Of a stretch of 64,000 nt of DNA, positions 33,427 to 44,518 are shown piece by piece (positions within the stretch are counted from its first letter, which is position 1; each line of letters opens with the position of its first letter). Source of the DNA: Nocardia acididurans (GTDB lineage: Bacteria > Actinomycetota > Actinomycetes > Mycobacteriales > Mycobacteriaceae). The stretch lies in NCBI RefSeq assembly GCF_016741815.1, contig NZ_JAERRJ010000001.1, forward strand, positions 868,001-932,000. Reading direction: 5' to 3'. Made by a program: the position numbers and the translations under genes. The notes under the pieces were generated by a model, which was not told the DNA's origin, did no database searches, and saw nothing but the letters and a program-made list of their open reading frames with translations.

Positions 33427-35375
33427 CAGAAGATCCGTCCGACCTGGAACACCGCCACGGCCAGCACCCACGCCACGCTCAACTGCAGTGCGACGCTGAA
33501 CAGCGTCATGCGCGTGCCGACCTCCTGCCGCAGCACGGCGAGGGTGGTCATACACGGCGTGTACGCGAGCAGGAAGATCATGAATGCCAGCACCGCGGGC
33601 AGCGCGTGCCCGCCGGAGGAGTGGTCGAAGGTGTCGCGCAGGGCGTCCGCGAGCGGTGCCGGCGCGCCCCCGTCGCCGGGATCGTCCATGCTGTACGACT
33701 GCGCGACCGTGGCCACCACGGCCTCCTTGGCCACGAATCCGGTGGTGAGCGCCGCGCTCGCATGCCAGTCGTCGAAGCCCGCCGGCGCGAAGATCGGGGA
33801 GATGGCCGAGGACACCCCGCCCAGCACGCTGTCGGCCGGGTCGACGTGCCCGAAGGTGCCCGCGCCCAACGGAATCGAGGCCAGCAGCCACACCACGGTC
33901 ACGGTCGCCACGATGATGCCGCTGGCGGTGCGCAGGAAGCCGCTCATCTTCTGCCGGGTGTGCATGCCCAGGACGCGCAGGCTCGGGCGGCGGTACGGCG
34001 GCAGGTCGAGCACCAGCGGTTCGCTCGCCATGTCACGGAAGAGGGTGCCGCGCAGCAGCAGTCCCATCACCACCACGAGCGCGATGGAGACCACGTACAT
34101 GGCGAAGACGACCGTGCCCGCGCCCTGTTCGAAGAACACGCTCGCCAGCATCATGTAGACGACCAGGCGGGCATTGCAGCTCACGAACGGGATGAGCAGC
34201 GCGGTCAGCATGCGGTGGCGCGGATTCGCCAGGACGCGGGTGCCGGAGATGGCGGGCACATTGCAGCCGAAGCCGACGATCAGCGGCAGGAAGGCGCGGC
34301 CCGGCAGGCCCATGGTGCGCATGAGCCGGTCGGCGACGAAGGCGGCGCGGGCCATGTAGCCCGAATCCTCCAGCAGGCCGAGCAGCATGAACATGATCAG
34401 CATGAGCGGCACGAAGCTGAGCAGCTGGCCGACGCCGTTGATCACGCCGTCGCAGAGCAGGCCCACGACGGGTTCCGGGGCGTGCAGCTCGGTGAGGAAG
34501 CCGCGCACGCCGTCGGCGACGGTGCCGGTGACGAAGTCGCCCAGGCGATCCTGGAGCGGTGCGGCGACGGTGGTGGTCAGTTCGAAGACCGCCCACATGA
34601 CGGCCAGGAAGATCGGCACGCCGAACCAGCGGTGGGTGAGGACGCGGTCGACGCGGTCGCTGAGCGTCGTGGTGGCCCGGCTCTCCCCGACGGTCTGCGC
34701 GAGCACCTCGTGCGCCCAGGCGTAGCGGCGTTCGGCCACCAGCAGTTCCGGATCATCGTCGTCCGCAAGGGAATCCGCGTCGCCGATCGCGTCGAGTCGC
34801 GGTGACGCGGGAACGGTGCGCAGGGTGAGCGCTTCACCGACAGCGTGGGCCAGGGCCGCGGTGCCGTTGCCGTTGCGCGCGTTCACCGTCGCGACCGGCA
34901 CGCCGAGCGCCATCGACAGACGTTGCGGGTCGACGTCGATGCCGCGGTCCGCCGCGATATCGGTCATGGTGAGCGCCACCACCACCGGCAGGCCGACCTC
35001 CAGCACCTGGGAGACCAGGTAGAGGCTGCGTGCCAGGTTGGCGGCGTCGGCGACGGCCACCACCACATCGGGCGGATTGCCGGGGTCGTACAGGGCGTCG
35101 CGGGTGACGGCCTCGTCGGGGGAGATGGGCAGCAGGCTGTAGGTGCCGGGCAGGTCGATCAGGCGCAGTGCGTGTCCGGGGTCGAGCCGCCATTCGCCCT
35201 CGGTGACGCCGACCGTGGTGCCGGGCCAGTTGCCGACCCGCTGCCGGGCGCCGGTGGCGGCATTGAACAGCGTGGACTTGCCGACATTCGGATTACCCAC
35301 CAGCGCAACGGAAGCCGTGGCGGTGAGGGTGGCTCCGGTGGTGGAACCGGTATCGCCGCAACAGGATTCACTCAT
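33423..35375 (-). CDS. feoB: Ferrous iron transport protein FeoB
   Basis: 650 aa. N-terminal GTPase domain with G1 GNPNVGKST and G3 DLPGTYSL, then a transmembrane domain with gate motifs, including FGCNVPAISGTRVLANPRHR and SFVPLMLIMFMLLGLLEDSG. It moves Fe2+ across the inner membrane. It overlaps feoA by 8 bases and feoC by 4, forming a tight feoABC operon. An IdeR-like box lies upstream of feoA. Confidence 0.95.
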   Translation of the reverse strand: MSESCCGDTGSTTGATLTATASVALVGNPNVGKSTLFNAATGARQRVGNWPGTTVGVTEGEWRLDPGHALRLIDLPGTYSLLPISPDEAVTRDALYDPGNPPDVVVAVADAANLARSLYLVSQVLEVGLPVVVALTMTDIAADRGIDVDPQRLSMALGVPVATVNARNGNGTAALAHAVGEALTLRTVPASPRLDAIGDADSLADDDDPELLVAERRYAWAHEVLAQTVGESRATTTLSDRVDRVLTHRWFGVPIFLAVMWAVFELTTTVAAPLQDRLGDFVTGTVADGVRGFLTELHAPEPVVGLLCDGVINGVGQLLSFVPLMLIMFMLLGLLEDSGYMARAAFVADRLMRTMGLPGRAFLPLIVGFGCNVPAISGTRVLANPRHRMLTALLIPFVSCNARLVVYMMLASVFFEQGAGTVVFAMYVVSIALVVVMGLLLRGTLFRDMASEPLVLDLPPYRRPSLRVLGMHTRQKMSGFLRTASGIIVATVTVVWLLASIPLGAGTFGHVDPADSVLGGVSSAISPIFAPAGFDDWHASAALTTGFVAKEAVVATVAQSYSMDDPGDGGAPAPLADALRDTFDHSSGGHALPAVLAFMIFLLAYTPCMTTLAVLRQEVGTRMTLFSVALQLSVAWVLAVAVFQVGRIFW

Positions 35376-35616
35376 GGTGGGTCGCCGTCGCGCCGGTCTT
35401 CGTGACGGCGACGGCTTTCGCGGTGCCCGCGTCCACCGCGATGCGGGCGTCGCCCACGCGCAGGATGCGACCGCCGAAGACGCCCACGCCGGTGACGGTG
35501 ACAGTGGTGCCGGGGATCAGGCCCATTTCGAGCAGCCTGCGTCGGTGACTCTGCTGTCCGGCAATTCGTTCGATTCGAAAGCTGTCGCCCGGTCTGCCGC
35601 TCAGCAGGGTGCTCAC
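35368..35616 (-). CDS. feoA: Ferrous iron transport protein FeoA
   Basis: 82 aa from GTG 35616 (VSTLLSGRPGDSF), SH3-like fold: RIERIAGQQSHRRRLLEMGL, IPGTTVTVTGVGVFGGRIL. GTG 35616 is preferred because GGGAG lies about 10 bases upstream; a TTG at 35634 in frame would place the ribosome-binding site inside the gene. It is the first gene of feoABC. Confidence 0.9.
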   Translation of the reverse strand: MSTLLSGRPGDSFRIERIAGQQSHRRRLLEMGLIPGTTVTVTGVGVFGGRILRVGDARIAVDAGTAKAVAVTKTGATATHHE

Positions 35617-35687
35617 GATAAACCCATCTCCCAACTCATCCGAGAATTTCGTCGTTCGGAAAGTAACGCCGAAGATTGAGAAGAATC

Positions 35688-35706
35688 TGAGAGCAGGCTA
35701 ACCAAA
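35688..35706. promoter_or_regulatory. Possible IdeR/DtxR iron box of feoABC
   Basis: The right half AGGCTAACCAAA matches AGGCTAACCTAA of the IdeR consensus at 11 of 12 bases; the left half matches 3 of 7. It lies about 70 bases upstream of feoA, as expected for iron repression. Confidence 0.5.
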
Positions 35707-35737
35707 GATGATAATGCCCGAATAGGGTCGTTTGTCC

Positions 35738-36313
35738 CTATCGCCCTTGGCTTTTCAAAATGAGCAGAGCTGCGTCTTCGAGGCGATCTGCGATTTCGGA
35801 GTATGAGGCATATCCCATTCCGGCCTGAACGAGCGCTCCCGCATACAGCATTTCCAGCGAGCCCACCACCGTCGCGTCGGCGTCCTCGCCCAGTGCGGCG
35901 GCCAGCCGCCTGCGGATCTCGGTGCCGATGCGCAACCGCAGGTGCGCCACATCCGGATCGGTGCCCAGCAGCGCGCTCGTCACCGCCCCCGCGAGCTGCG
36001 GCTCGTCCGCCACCAGCAGGGCGATCTGCCGCAGCACGGCCAGGGCCCGCGCGTCGCGGTCCGATTCCCCGCCCCGCGGCGGCGGGGTGGTCGCCAGTCG
36101 CCGCCAGAAAACCTCCGCGACCAGGTGCTCCTTCGAGGAGAAGTAGGTGTACGCGGTGGCGGTGCCCACCCCTGCCGACGCGGCCACCATGCGCACGGTG
36201 AGCCCCGCGAACCCCTCCCGGGACAGCACCTCCATGGCCGCCCGGGTGAGCCGGTCGACGGTGTCGGCCTGCTTCTCGGTGAGCCGCCGCCGCGTGGCCT
36301 CCATGCTCACCAT
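35738..36313 (-). CDS. TetR-family regulator, candidate master of the CYP51/CYP123 regulon
   Basis: About 191 aa from ATG 36313 (MVSMEATRRRLTEKQADTV); helix-turn-helix GLTVRMVAASAGVGTATAYT and a TetR_C-like ligand domain (RIGTEIRRRLAAALGED). A GTG at 36340 would lengthen it by 9 residues but sits inside the GACACGTGTC palindrome at 36336-36345, so I prefer 36313 or ATG 36304. The palindrome at its own promoter, repeated at cyp51 and at the CYP123/aldehyde dehydrogenase promoter, suggests autoregulation plus control of the distant operons. The ligand, perhaps a sterol intermediate, is unknown. Confidence 0.85.
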   Translation of the reverse strand: MVSMEATRRRLTEKQADTVDRLTRAAMEVLSREGFAGLTVRMVAASAGVGTATAYTYFSSKEHLVAEVFWRRLATTPPPRGGESDRDARALAVLRQIALLVADEPQLAGAVTSALLGTDPDVAHLRLRIGTEIRRRLAAALGEDADATVVGSLEMLYAGALVQAGMGYASYSEIADRLEDAALLILKSQGR

Positions 36314-36335
36314 CGAGTGGTTGGAATGGGTATCA

Positions 36336-36345
36336 GACACGTGTC
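36336..36345. promoter_or_regulatory. GACACGTGTC operator at the TetR gene
   Basis: Perfect 10-bp palindrome with flanking near-symmetry (ATCAGACACGTGTCCGGAT), immediately upstream of the preferred TetR start; identical in core to the cyp51 operator. Confidence 0.78.
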
Positions 36346-36401
36346 CGGATGCTACTATGACTCAGCTCCCCGGGCAACTCGCTCATGCGTATCCCGCATG
36401 A

Positions 36402-38075
<1,674 letters not shown>

Positions 38076-38089
<14 letters not shown>

Positions 38090-38807
38090 TGCGGACCGCC
38101 GGTTTGGTGAAGTAGAGGGCGACGCTCTTGCCGATGAAGGGGTCCAGCAGGCGTTCGGTCACGCGGGTGAGGGCGGGGGCCGACATCATGTCCCAGACCA
38201 GGAGCCGATGGTAGGCCGAGACCAGGGGGTTGTCGTCCGCACGCACGCCCACCGCGCATTTCAGCCACCAGTAGGGGGAGTGCAGGGCGTGGGCGTAGCC
38301 GGTGCGGATGTGGCGCACGCCGCGCGAGGCGATCTTGTCGCGGAGTTCGTCGGCGCGGTAGATGCGGACGTGGCCGCCCTCGTTGGCGTGGTACTCGTCC
38401 GAGAGCGCCCAGCAGATGCGCTCGGGCAGCCAGCGGGGGACCGTGACAGCCAGTGCGCCACCGGGTTTCAGGACGCGGACCAGTTCGTTGATGGCCTGGC
38501 CGTCCCGGGGGACGTGCTCGAGGATCTCGGAGGCGATGACGACGTCGAATTCGTCGTCGCCGTAGGGGAGGTCGAGGGCGTCGCCGCGCACCGTCTCGGC
38601 CTTCGCGTAATCGGGGGCCTCGCCCGCCTGCGCCATGGCCTCGAACATGGTCCGCACATCGGCGAGGTCGGCGGCGTTCTGGTCGAAGGCGATGACGTCC
38701 GCGCCCCGGCGGTACGCCTCGAAGGAATGCCGGCCCGCGCCGCAGCCCACGTCGATGACGCGGAGGCCGGGGCCGATACGCAGCCGGTCGAAATCGACGG
38801 TCAGCAT
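38076..38807 (-). CDS. Class I SAM-dependent methyltransferase (UbiE/Coq5-like)
   Basis: 243 aa. Motif I VIDVGCGAGRHSFEAYRRGA, motif II ALDLPYGDDEFDVVIASEIL, motif III LKPGGALAVTVPRWLPE. ATG 38807 follows AGGAGA. It sits between a GT4 glycosyltransferase and the toroid protein in a tight minus-strand run. The substrate is unknown. Confidence 0.85.
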
Positions 38808-38831
38808 GTTCTCTCCTGACTCGGGTGGGGG

Positions 38832-40073
38832 CTAGCGCGCCAGGGCCGGGCGGGCGCCGTGCCTGGCGATGGCCTGTTCGTAGACGGATACCGTTTGTGC
38901 CGCAACGGATTCCCAGCTGAAGACGGTCAGGGCACGGCGGCGACCGGCCGCGCCGAGCTGCCGCAGGCGGTCGGGGGAATCGAGTAGTGCGCCGAGCACC
39001 CGCGTCAACTCGTCCGCGTTCCCGGGTTCGACCAGTTCGGCGCAGGAGCCCACCACCTCGGGCAGAGCTCCGGCGCGGCTGGCCACCAGTGGCGTGCCAC
39101 TGGCCATCGCCTCGACCGCCGGGAGCGAAAACCCTTCGTACAGTGAGGGAATGCAGGCGATATCGGCCGAGGCGAGCAGCCGGGCGAGCTGGTCGTCGCT
39201 GAGCCCGCCCTCGGCGGTGACGATATCGGCGAGGCCGAGTTCGGCGATCAGCTTCTCGGTGGTCCCATGGGGTTCGAGCTTCGCCACCAGGCGCAGTTCC
39301 AGATCGTGCGTAGTGCGCAGGCGCGCAACGGCGTTCAGCAGATGCGCGATGCCCTTGAGCGGCTTGTCCGCACTGGCCACCGCGACGATCCGGCCCCGCA
39401 CCCGGGGCTCCTCGCGCGGCCGGAACAGTTCGGTGTCCACGCCCAGCGGCACCGTGTTCAACTGCTCCGGCGAGACCCCGAAATCGGCGCGGATATCCGC
39501 GGCGGACGAGGAGGACACGGTGATCAGATCCGGAATCGCCCGCGCCACCTTCTCCTGCATGCCGAGAAATCCGTACCACCTGCGCAGGGCGAGTTTCCGC
39601 CGCCAGGGCGCGGCGGCCAGGTCCACCTCCCGGTCCCGGGTGATGGGGTGGTGGATGGTGGCCACCAGCGGCATCCGCCCGGCGATATCCAGCAGCCCGT
39701 ACCCGAGGCACTGGTTGTCGTGCACCACATCGAAATCCGCGGTGCGCGACGCCAGCAGTCGTGCCGCCCGCAGGCTGAACGTGCGCGGTTCCGGGAACCC
39801 GGCCGTCCACATGGTCGCCAGTTCCAGCAGGTCGATCCGATCCCGGATCTCACTCGGCCGCGGCGTCCGGAACGGGTCGGGTTCCCGGTACAGGTCCAGG
39901 CTCGGCACCTCGGTCAACCGCACCCGGGGATCGAGCAGTTCCGGATACGGCTGCCCGGAGAACACCTCCACCTCGTGGCCCAGCTCCGCGAGCCCCTGGC
40001 TCAGATACCGGACGTAGACGCCCTGCCCGCCACAGTGGGTCTTACTGCGATAGGACAGCAGGGCAATACGCAC
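38832..40073 (-). CDS. GT4-family glycosyltransferase
   Basis: 413 aa with the GT-B fold: N-terminal MRIALLSYRSKTHCGGQGVY with the donor-side GGxGxY loop, VHDNQCLGYG, and the C-terminal EX7E region CIPSLYEGFSLPAVEAMASG. The start is GTG 40073 (VRIALLSYRS), preceded by GGAAGG. It transfers a sugar from a nucleotide donor to an unknown acceptor, probably the product modified by the neighbouring methyltransferases. Confidence 0.86.
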   Translation of the reverse strand: MRIALLSYRSKTHCGGQGVYVRYLSQGLAELGHEVEVFSGQPYPELLDPRVRLTEVPSLDLYREPDPFRTPRPSEIRDRIDLLELATMWTAGFPEPRTFSLRAARLLASRTADFDVVHDNQCLGYGLLDIAGRMPLVATIHHPITRDREVDLAAAPWRRKLALRRWYGFLGMQEKVARAIPDLITVSSSSAADIRADFGVSPEQLNTVPLGVDTELFRPREEPRVRGRIVAVASADKPLKGIAHLLNAVARLRTTHDLELRLVAKLEPHGTTEKLIAELGLADIVTAEGGLSDDQLARLLASADIACIPSLYEGFSLPAVEAMASGTPLVASRAGALPEVVGSCAELVEPGNADELTRVLGALLDSPDRLRQLGAAGRRRALTVFSWESVAAQTVSVYEQAIARHGARPALAR

Positions 40074-40131
40074 GTCACAGCCTTCCTCGGCGGAGGTGAA
40101 ATGTAGTGGTGGAGAGGAGTTTTCAGACCGG

Positions 40132-40992
40132 CTACCGGGAGAAGTCCGGTAGGGCGGCGATCTTGGCCGCGAGCCGGTCGAGGTAGGCGAGCACCTCGTC
40201 CTCGGATTTGTCGGGCAGCCCGTACAGCACATCGGTGACCCCGGCGGCCGCCCAGTGCGCGAGCTTCTCCGCATCGGGCCGGAAGTCCAGGGCGACCACG
40301 CGCGGCACGCCTTCCCGTCCCGCGTCCTGCCAGCACTTCATGAGCAGCGAGACAGCCCCTGTCGGATCGGTTTCCGCCGGGGTGGTGATCCACCCGTCCC
40401 CGGAACGCGCGATCCACTTGAACGTCTTCTCGGTGCCGCCCGCGCCGATCAGCACCGGCACGTGCGCCTGCACCGGTTTCGGCCACGCCCAGCTCGGTCC
40501 GAAGGACACGAAATCGCCGGAGTAGCTGGCCTCCTCCTGCGTCCACAGGGCGCGCATGGCCTCCACGTACTCGCGCAGGGCCGTGCGGCGTTTGTTGCCC
40601 GGAATTCCGTGATCGGCGAGTTCATCGGTGTTCCAACCGAATCCGGCCCCGAGTGTGACGCGCCCGCCGGACAGATGATCCAGCGTGGCGATGGCCTTGG
40701 CCAGCGTGATCGGGTCGCTCTCCACGGGAAGCGCCACCGCGGTGGACAATTCGATCCGCGAGGTGACCGCTGCCGCCGTACCCAGTGACACCCACGGATC
40801 CAGCGTCCGCGTGTACCGGTCGTCCGGCAGCTCCGCGCCGCCCGTGAGCGGATGCGCCGCATCACGTTTCACCGGAATATGCGTGTGCTCCGGCACGAAG
40901 AAGGAGTGGAATCCGCGCTCCTCGGCGGCTTTCGCAGCGGCCGCGGGGGTGATCCCCCGGTCGCTGGTGAACAGGACGATCCCGTATCGCAT
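40132..40992 (-). CDS. F420-dependent LLM-class oxidoreductase
   Basis: 286 aa, luciferase-like monooxygenase fold. RYGIVLFTSDRGITPAAAAK, FVPEHTHIPV, LDHLSGGRVTLGAGFGWN and AHVPVLIGAGG are typical of the TIGR03619 F420 family. It probably uses reduced or oxidised F420 on an unknown substrate. It lies 17 bases downstream of the FAD oxidoreductase on the same strand. Confidence 0.88.
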   Translation of the reverse strand: MRYGIVLFTSDRGITPAAAAKAAEERGFHSFFVPEHTHIPVKRDAAHPLTGGAELPDDRYTRTLDPWVSLGTAAAVTSRIELSTAVALPVESDPITLAKAIATLDHLSGGRVTLGAGFGWNTDELADHGIPGNKRRTALREYVEAMRALWTQEEASYSGDFVSFGPSWAWPKPVQAHVPVLIGAGGTEKTFKWIARSGDGWITTPAETDPTGAVSLLMKCWQDAGREGVPRVVALDFRPDAEKLAHWAAAGVTDVLYGLPDKSEDEVLAYLDRLAAKIAALPDFSR

Positions 40993-41009
40993 CTACCCCG
41001 GTACCCTTC

Positions 41010-42482
41010 TCACTTGCCCTCGGCCGCGGACACACCCGCGCGCCGCCCGTAGAAACTGCCGTCACCCAGCGAACATCCGCTGGCATAGCCGCCCGCGCAG
41101 ATGCCGGAGGTCACCCGTCCGGCCGCGTACAGTCCGGGAATCGGTTCCCCGGACACGTGCAGTACTCGCGAATCCAGATCGGTGCGCAGACCGCCCAGCG
41201 TGAATCCGCCGGTGTACCCGCGCAGGTCGTACGCGCCGAGCGGCGTCCCGATGGGCTTCACCCACTCGCGCTTCTTGCCCAGGAACGGATCCTCGCCCTG
41301 CGCGGCGTGGTGGTTGTAGAGCTCGATGGTCGATTGCAGCGCCCGCTCGGGCAGCTTCATCTCGCTCTCCAGTTCGGCCACTGTCTCCGCCACCCAGGTG
41401 GGCGCGGTCCGCAGGAACGCCAGCGAGGACTGCGATTCGAACGCCGCCTCCAGCGCCGCCTCGTCGATGATCAGGTACGCCTGGTTCTCCTGATCCAGCA
41501 GCACCGCCTGACCCATGCGCCCGGCATAGGTGTCCTCGGTGACGAACCGCTGCCCGCGCCCGTTCACCAGGATGCCGCGCACGACCACCTGCGGGTCGGC
41601 GACCAGCGCGACCTCGGTGGCGTCCATATGCGCCAGTTCCGCGCCCAGCGCCTGCGCCACCCGGATGCCGATGCCGTCGTGCTCCTCCACGGTGGCGGTG
41701 GGCCGCCCGTGGATCCGCGGTGCGAAGCGTTCGACCATCTCGTGGTTGTAGGCGAAACTGCCGGTGGCCAGCACCACCCCGCGTGCGGCGCGCACGTGCA
41801 GCGGCTTGCCGTACCGGGTGGCGACGACCCCGGCCACCCGCCCGGAATCCTCGACGACGAGCCGCCGCAGCCGCACGTCGTATTCGTGCCGGACGCCGAG
41901 TTCCTCGGCCTGGTGGGCGAGCGGTTCCATGAGCATGTACCCGCCGCCCTTCTCGCCCAGCTTCTTGTCCCGGGTCCGGGCGAGGTGCCCGCGCGGCGCG
42001 GGATCGGCGATGGCGTTGAACGGCGCGGCGTTCTCCCCGCCGGAGTACATGAGCCCCTGATCGCCGGGCGGCTCGTATCCGGGCTCGCCCCAGAACTCCT
42101 CCTTGAACGGAACACCCTGGGCGACAAGCCAATCGAAATGCTCCACGCTGCCCTGGCAGTAGTCGTGGATCTTGGCTTCGTCCACACCCGGCCCGAGCGC
42201 CGCGGTGAGGAACTTCTCCATGTTCTCGGCGGTGTCCTCGAAGCCCAGCGTGCGCTGCAGCGCGGTGCCGCCGCCGAGGTAGATGAACCCGCCGGACATG
42301 GCGGCCGCGCCGCCCCAGCCGCCGGTGCGTTCCAGCACCAGCACATCCGCGCCCGCGCGCCGGGCCTCGATGGCGGCGCATACACCGGCGATGCCGAATC
42401 CGATGACGACCACATCGGCCTCGAGATCCCAGGCGGTGACCTCGTCGGCGGGAAGCGGCCGCACGGTCGCGGTTTCAGCCAT
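41010..42482 (-). CDS. FAD-dependent oxidoreductase, fumarate-reductase/KstD-like
   Basis: 490 aa. FAD motif DVVVIGFGIAGVCAAIEARR, then GGWGGAAAMSGGFIYLGGG, a second FAD region GVVLATGSFAYNHEM, and the C-terminal GLYAAGRVTSGICAGGYASG. This is the FAD_binding_2 family that includes 3-ketosteroid dehydrogenases and flavocytochrome fumarate reductases. In this cluster a steroid or enone substrate is plausible (inference). Confidence 0.82.
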   Translation of the reverse strand: MAETATVRPLPADEVTAWDLEADVVVIGFGIAGVCAAIEARRAGADVLVLERTGGWGGAAAMSGGFIYLGGGTALQRTLGFEDTAENMEKFLTAALGPGVDEAKIHDYCQGSVEHFDWLVAQGVPFKEEFWGEPGYEPPGDQGLMYSGGENAAPFNAIADPAPRGHLARTRDKKLGEKGGGYMLMEPLAHQAEELGVRHEYDVRLRRLVVEDSGRVAGVVATRYGKPLHVRAARGVVLATGSFAYNHEMVERFAPRIHGRPTATVEEHDGIGIRVAQALGAELAHMDATEVALVADPQVVVRGILVNGRGQRFVTEDTYAGRMGQAVLLDQENQAYLIIDEAALEAAFESQSSLAFLRTAPTWVAETVAELESEMKLPERALQSTIELYNHHAAQGEDPFLGKKREWVKPIGTPLGAYDLRGYTGGFTLGGLRTDLDSRVLHVSGEPIPGLYAAGRVTSGICAGGYASGCSLGDGSFYGRRAGVSAAEGK

Positions 42483-42511
42483 GGTTTCCTGTGTTCCTCA
42501 CTGCTGGAGAG

Positions 42512-42877
42512 CTATTGGGTCTTCTTCTTGCGCTGGGACAGCACTTTGCCGATCCGCCCGTCGAGGGTCGTGCCCGCGGGCCAGCCCGCGTAGTGGCACA
42601 GGAACAGCGCGATCTCGCGCAGTTGCTCCTCGTCGAGTTCCTCGTTGTGCAGGGCCGCCCCGATCTGGATCTCGGCGATGTCGAACAGCCCCTGCGCGGT
42701 GAGCGCACCGAGCAGCAGCAGTCGCCGGTCGCGGATGGAAAGCCCGGGGCGCGACCAGATATCGGCGAAGAGGTGATCGGCGGTGACGGCGAAATGCTCG
42801 CCGGGCCCGTCCTGGAATTCCCAGCCGTAGACCTCGGTCATCTTCTGCAAACCGCGCTGCCGGCGTTCGTCTGTCAT
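42512..42877 (-). CDS. Carboxymuconolactone decarboxylase/AhpD-family protein
   Basis: 121 aa, one CMD domain (HFAVTADHLFADIWSRPGLS; LLLLGALTAQGLFDIAEIQI). The AhpD CxxC is absent, so it is not a peroxidase partner of that type. ATG 42877 overlaps the preceding gene's stop as ATGA. It corresponds in order to Rv0771 of M. tuberculosis, from memory. Confidence 0.82.
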   Translation of the reverse strand: MTDERRQRGLQKMTEVYGWEFQDGPGEHFAVTADHLFADIWSRPGLSIRDRRLLLLGALTAQGLFDIAEIQIGAALHNEELDEEQLREIALFLCHYAGWPAGTTLDGRIGKVLSQRKKKTQ

Positions 42878-43758
42878 GACTTCTCCTTCGCGATATGCCC
42901 CGGGCCGACGCCCAGCCCGGTGCCGAGGTCGCCCAATGCCTGTCGTGCCAAAGGCAATTCGACGCCGAGCCGCTGCCCCAGTTCCAGGGCCAGCGACAGG
43001 TCCTTCTCGCCCAGATCGCGGACGTGACTGAAGATCGGGAACCAGAAGTCGCCCGGCTCCACCGGATCGGTGGTGTCGCGCAACATGATCGAGCCAGGAC
43101 CGCCGGTGTGCGAATCGGAATGCCGCACCACCTTGCCGAGTTCGGTGATGTCCAGCCCCGCCGTCTCGGCCAGCCGCTGCGCCTCGGCGGCCGCGCTGAA
43201 TGCGATGAAATGCAGCAGATTACGCGCCAGCTTCATCTGCGTGCCCGCACCCACCGCACCGGCGTGCACCAGCATCGACGCGAAACGGGAGAACGGGGCG
43301 CGCACCTTCTCGAACGCCGCCGGGCTCCCGCCGACCATGACCGCGAGCCCGCCCCGCTGCGCGGCCGGGGCCCCGCCGCTGATCGGCGCGTCCACGAATT
43401 CCACACCGCGCTCGGCACATTCGGCCGCGAGCTGCACGGCCGTCGCATCGGCGATGGTGGAGTGCACGGCGATGACCGTGCCGGGCGCGGCCGTCCGCAG
43501 AATGCCCTCCGGCCCGGCGACGACGGCGCGCACCTGTGCGTCGTCGAGCACCACGACCGAGACGACGCCACACTGTTCGGCGGCCTCGGCGGGCGTCTTG
43601 GCCGGTGTCGCGCCCCCATCGGCGAAGGGCTGCAACGCTTCCGGCCGCATATCGCAGACCACCAGCCCACCGGGCCAGTCCAGCAGCCGGTGGGCCATGG
43701 GCGCGCCCATATTGCCCAGGCCGATGAAGCCGACGGCGAAATCCTCGTTGTCACTCAT
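42874..43758 (-). CDS. NAD(P)-dependent beta-hydroxyacid dehydrogenase (HIBADH family)
   Basis: 294 aa. Rossmann motif VGFIGLGNMGAPMAHRLLDW, substrate motif VEFVDAPISGGAPAAQRG, catalytic Lys in GTQMKLARNLLHF. It oxidises a 3-hydroxyacid or reduces a semialdehyde. The start at 43758 overlaps the SDR stop as ATGA. It corresponds to Rv0770 in cluster order. Confidence 0.88.
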   Translation of the reverse strand: MSDNEDFAVGFIGLGNMGAPMAHRLLDWPGGLVVCDMRPEALQPFADGGATPAKTPAEAAEQCGVVSVVVLDDAQVRAVVAGPEGILRTAAPGTVIAVHSTIADATAVQLAAECAERGVEFVDAPISGGAPAAQRGGLAVMVGGSPAAFEKVRAPFSRFASMLVHAGAVGAGTQMKLARNLLHFIAFSAAAEAQRLAETAGLDITELGKVVRHSDSHTGGPGSIMLRDTTDPVEPGDFWFPIFSHVRDLGEKDLSLALELGQRLGVELPLARQALGDLGTGLGVGPGHIAKEKS

Positions 43759-44507
43759 GGGCGGAAGACCTGACCGCCGTCCACGTTCAACACCTGTCCG
43801 GTCACCCATGCCGCGTCATCGGAGAGCAGGTAGAGGCAGGCCCCGACCATGTCCTCCGGGGTGCCGAGCCGTTTGATGGCCAGCTGCTGCACCATCAGGT
43901 CCACGATGCCGCCCGGTACGACCGTGCGCGTGGCCTCGGTATCGGTCGGGCCGGGCGCGATGGCATTGATGCGAATCCTGGACCCGCCCAGCTCATGTGC
44001 CAGCTGCTGGGTGAGGCTGTTGATGCCCGCCTTGGCCAGCCCGTAGAACCCGGAGTACACCCAGGCCGCCGTCGACGACTGATTGACGATGGACCCGCCG
44101 CCGCCCTCGGACATGGGTTTCCACACCGCCCGCGTCATATTGAGCGCACCGTCGAGGTTCACGCCCATGAACGACTTGTAGTAGTCCCACGGCACGGTCA
44201 GCAGCAGGTCGAGTTTCATGGTGCCGTAGATGGCGGCATTGTTGACCAGGTGATCGATGCCGCCGAACTCGGCGACGGTGAATTCGGCCAGCGCGGCGGC
44301 GGATTCGGGATCGGCGACATCCACCCTCCGGAAGACGGCCGTCCCGCCGTCGGCGGTGATCTGCTTGGCCACCGCCTCCCCGCGCTCGCTGTTCAGGTCT
44401 GCCACAACGACTTTCGCGCCTTCGGCGGCGAGCGCGCGGGCATAGCCTTCGCCGATCCCCTGGGCGGCTCCGGTGACGATGACGGATCTATCCGTGAATC
44501 GGGCCAT
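43755..44507 (-). CDS. Short-chain dehydrogenase/reductase
   Basis: 250 aa, classical SDR: cofactor motif VIVTGAAQGIGEGYARAL, NNAAI, catalytic Ser in VNQSSTAAWV and YxxxK as YGLAKAG, C-terminal VTGQVLNVDGGQ. ATG 44507, 11 bases after the aldehyde dehydrogenase stop. It corresponds to Rv0769 in cluster order; a steroid-like or isoprenoid alcohol is possible. Confidence 0.9.
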   Translation of the reverse strand: MARFTDRSVIVTGAAQGIGEGYARALAAEGAKVVVADLNSERGEAVAKQITADGGTAVFRRVDVADPESAAALAEFTVAEFGGIDHLVNNAAIYGTMKLDLLLTVPWDYYKSFMGVNLDGALNMTRAVWKPMSEGGGGSIVNQSSTAAWVYSGFYGLAKAGINSLTQQLAHELGGSRIRINAIAPGPTDTEATRTVVPGGIVDLMVQQLAIKRLGTPEDMVGACLYLLSDDAAWVTGQVLNVDGGQVFRP

Positions 44508-44518
44508 GACGTGCTCCT

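Noticed and set aside
36314..36340. GTG 36340 as TetR start
   Set aside because: It falls inside the GACACGTGTC operator; ATG 36313 or 36304 leaves the operator upstream, although the longer start cannot be excluded.
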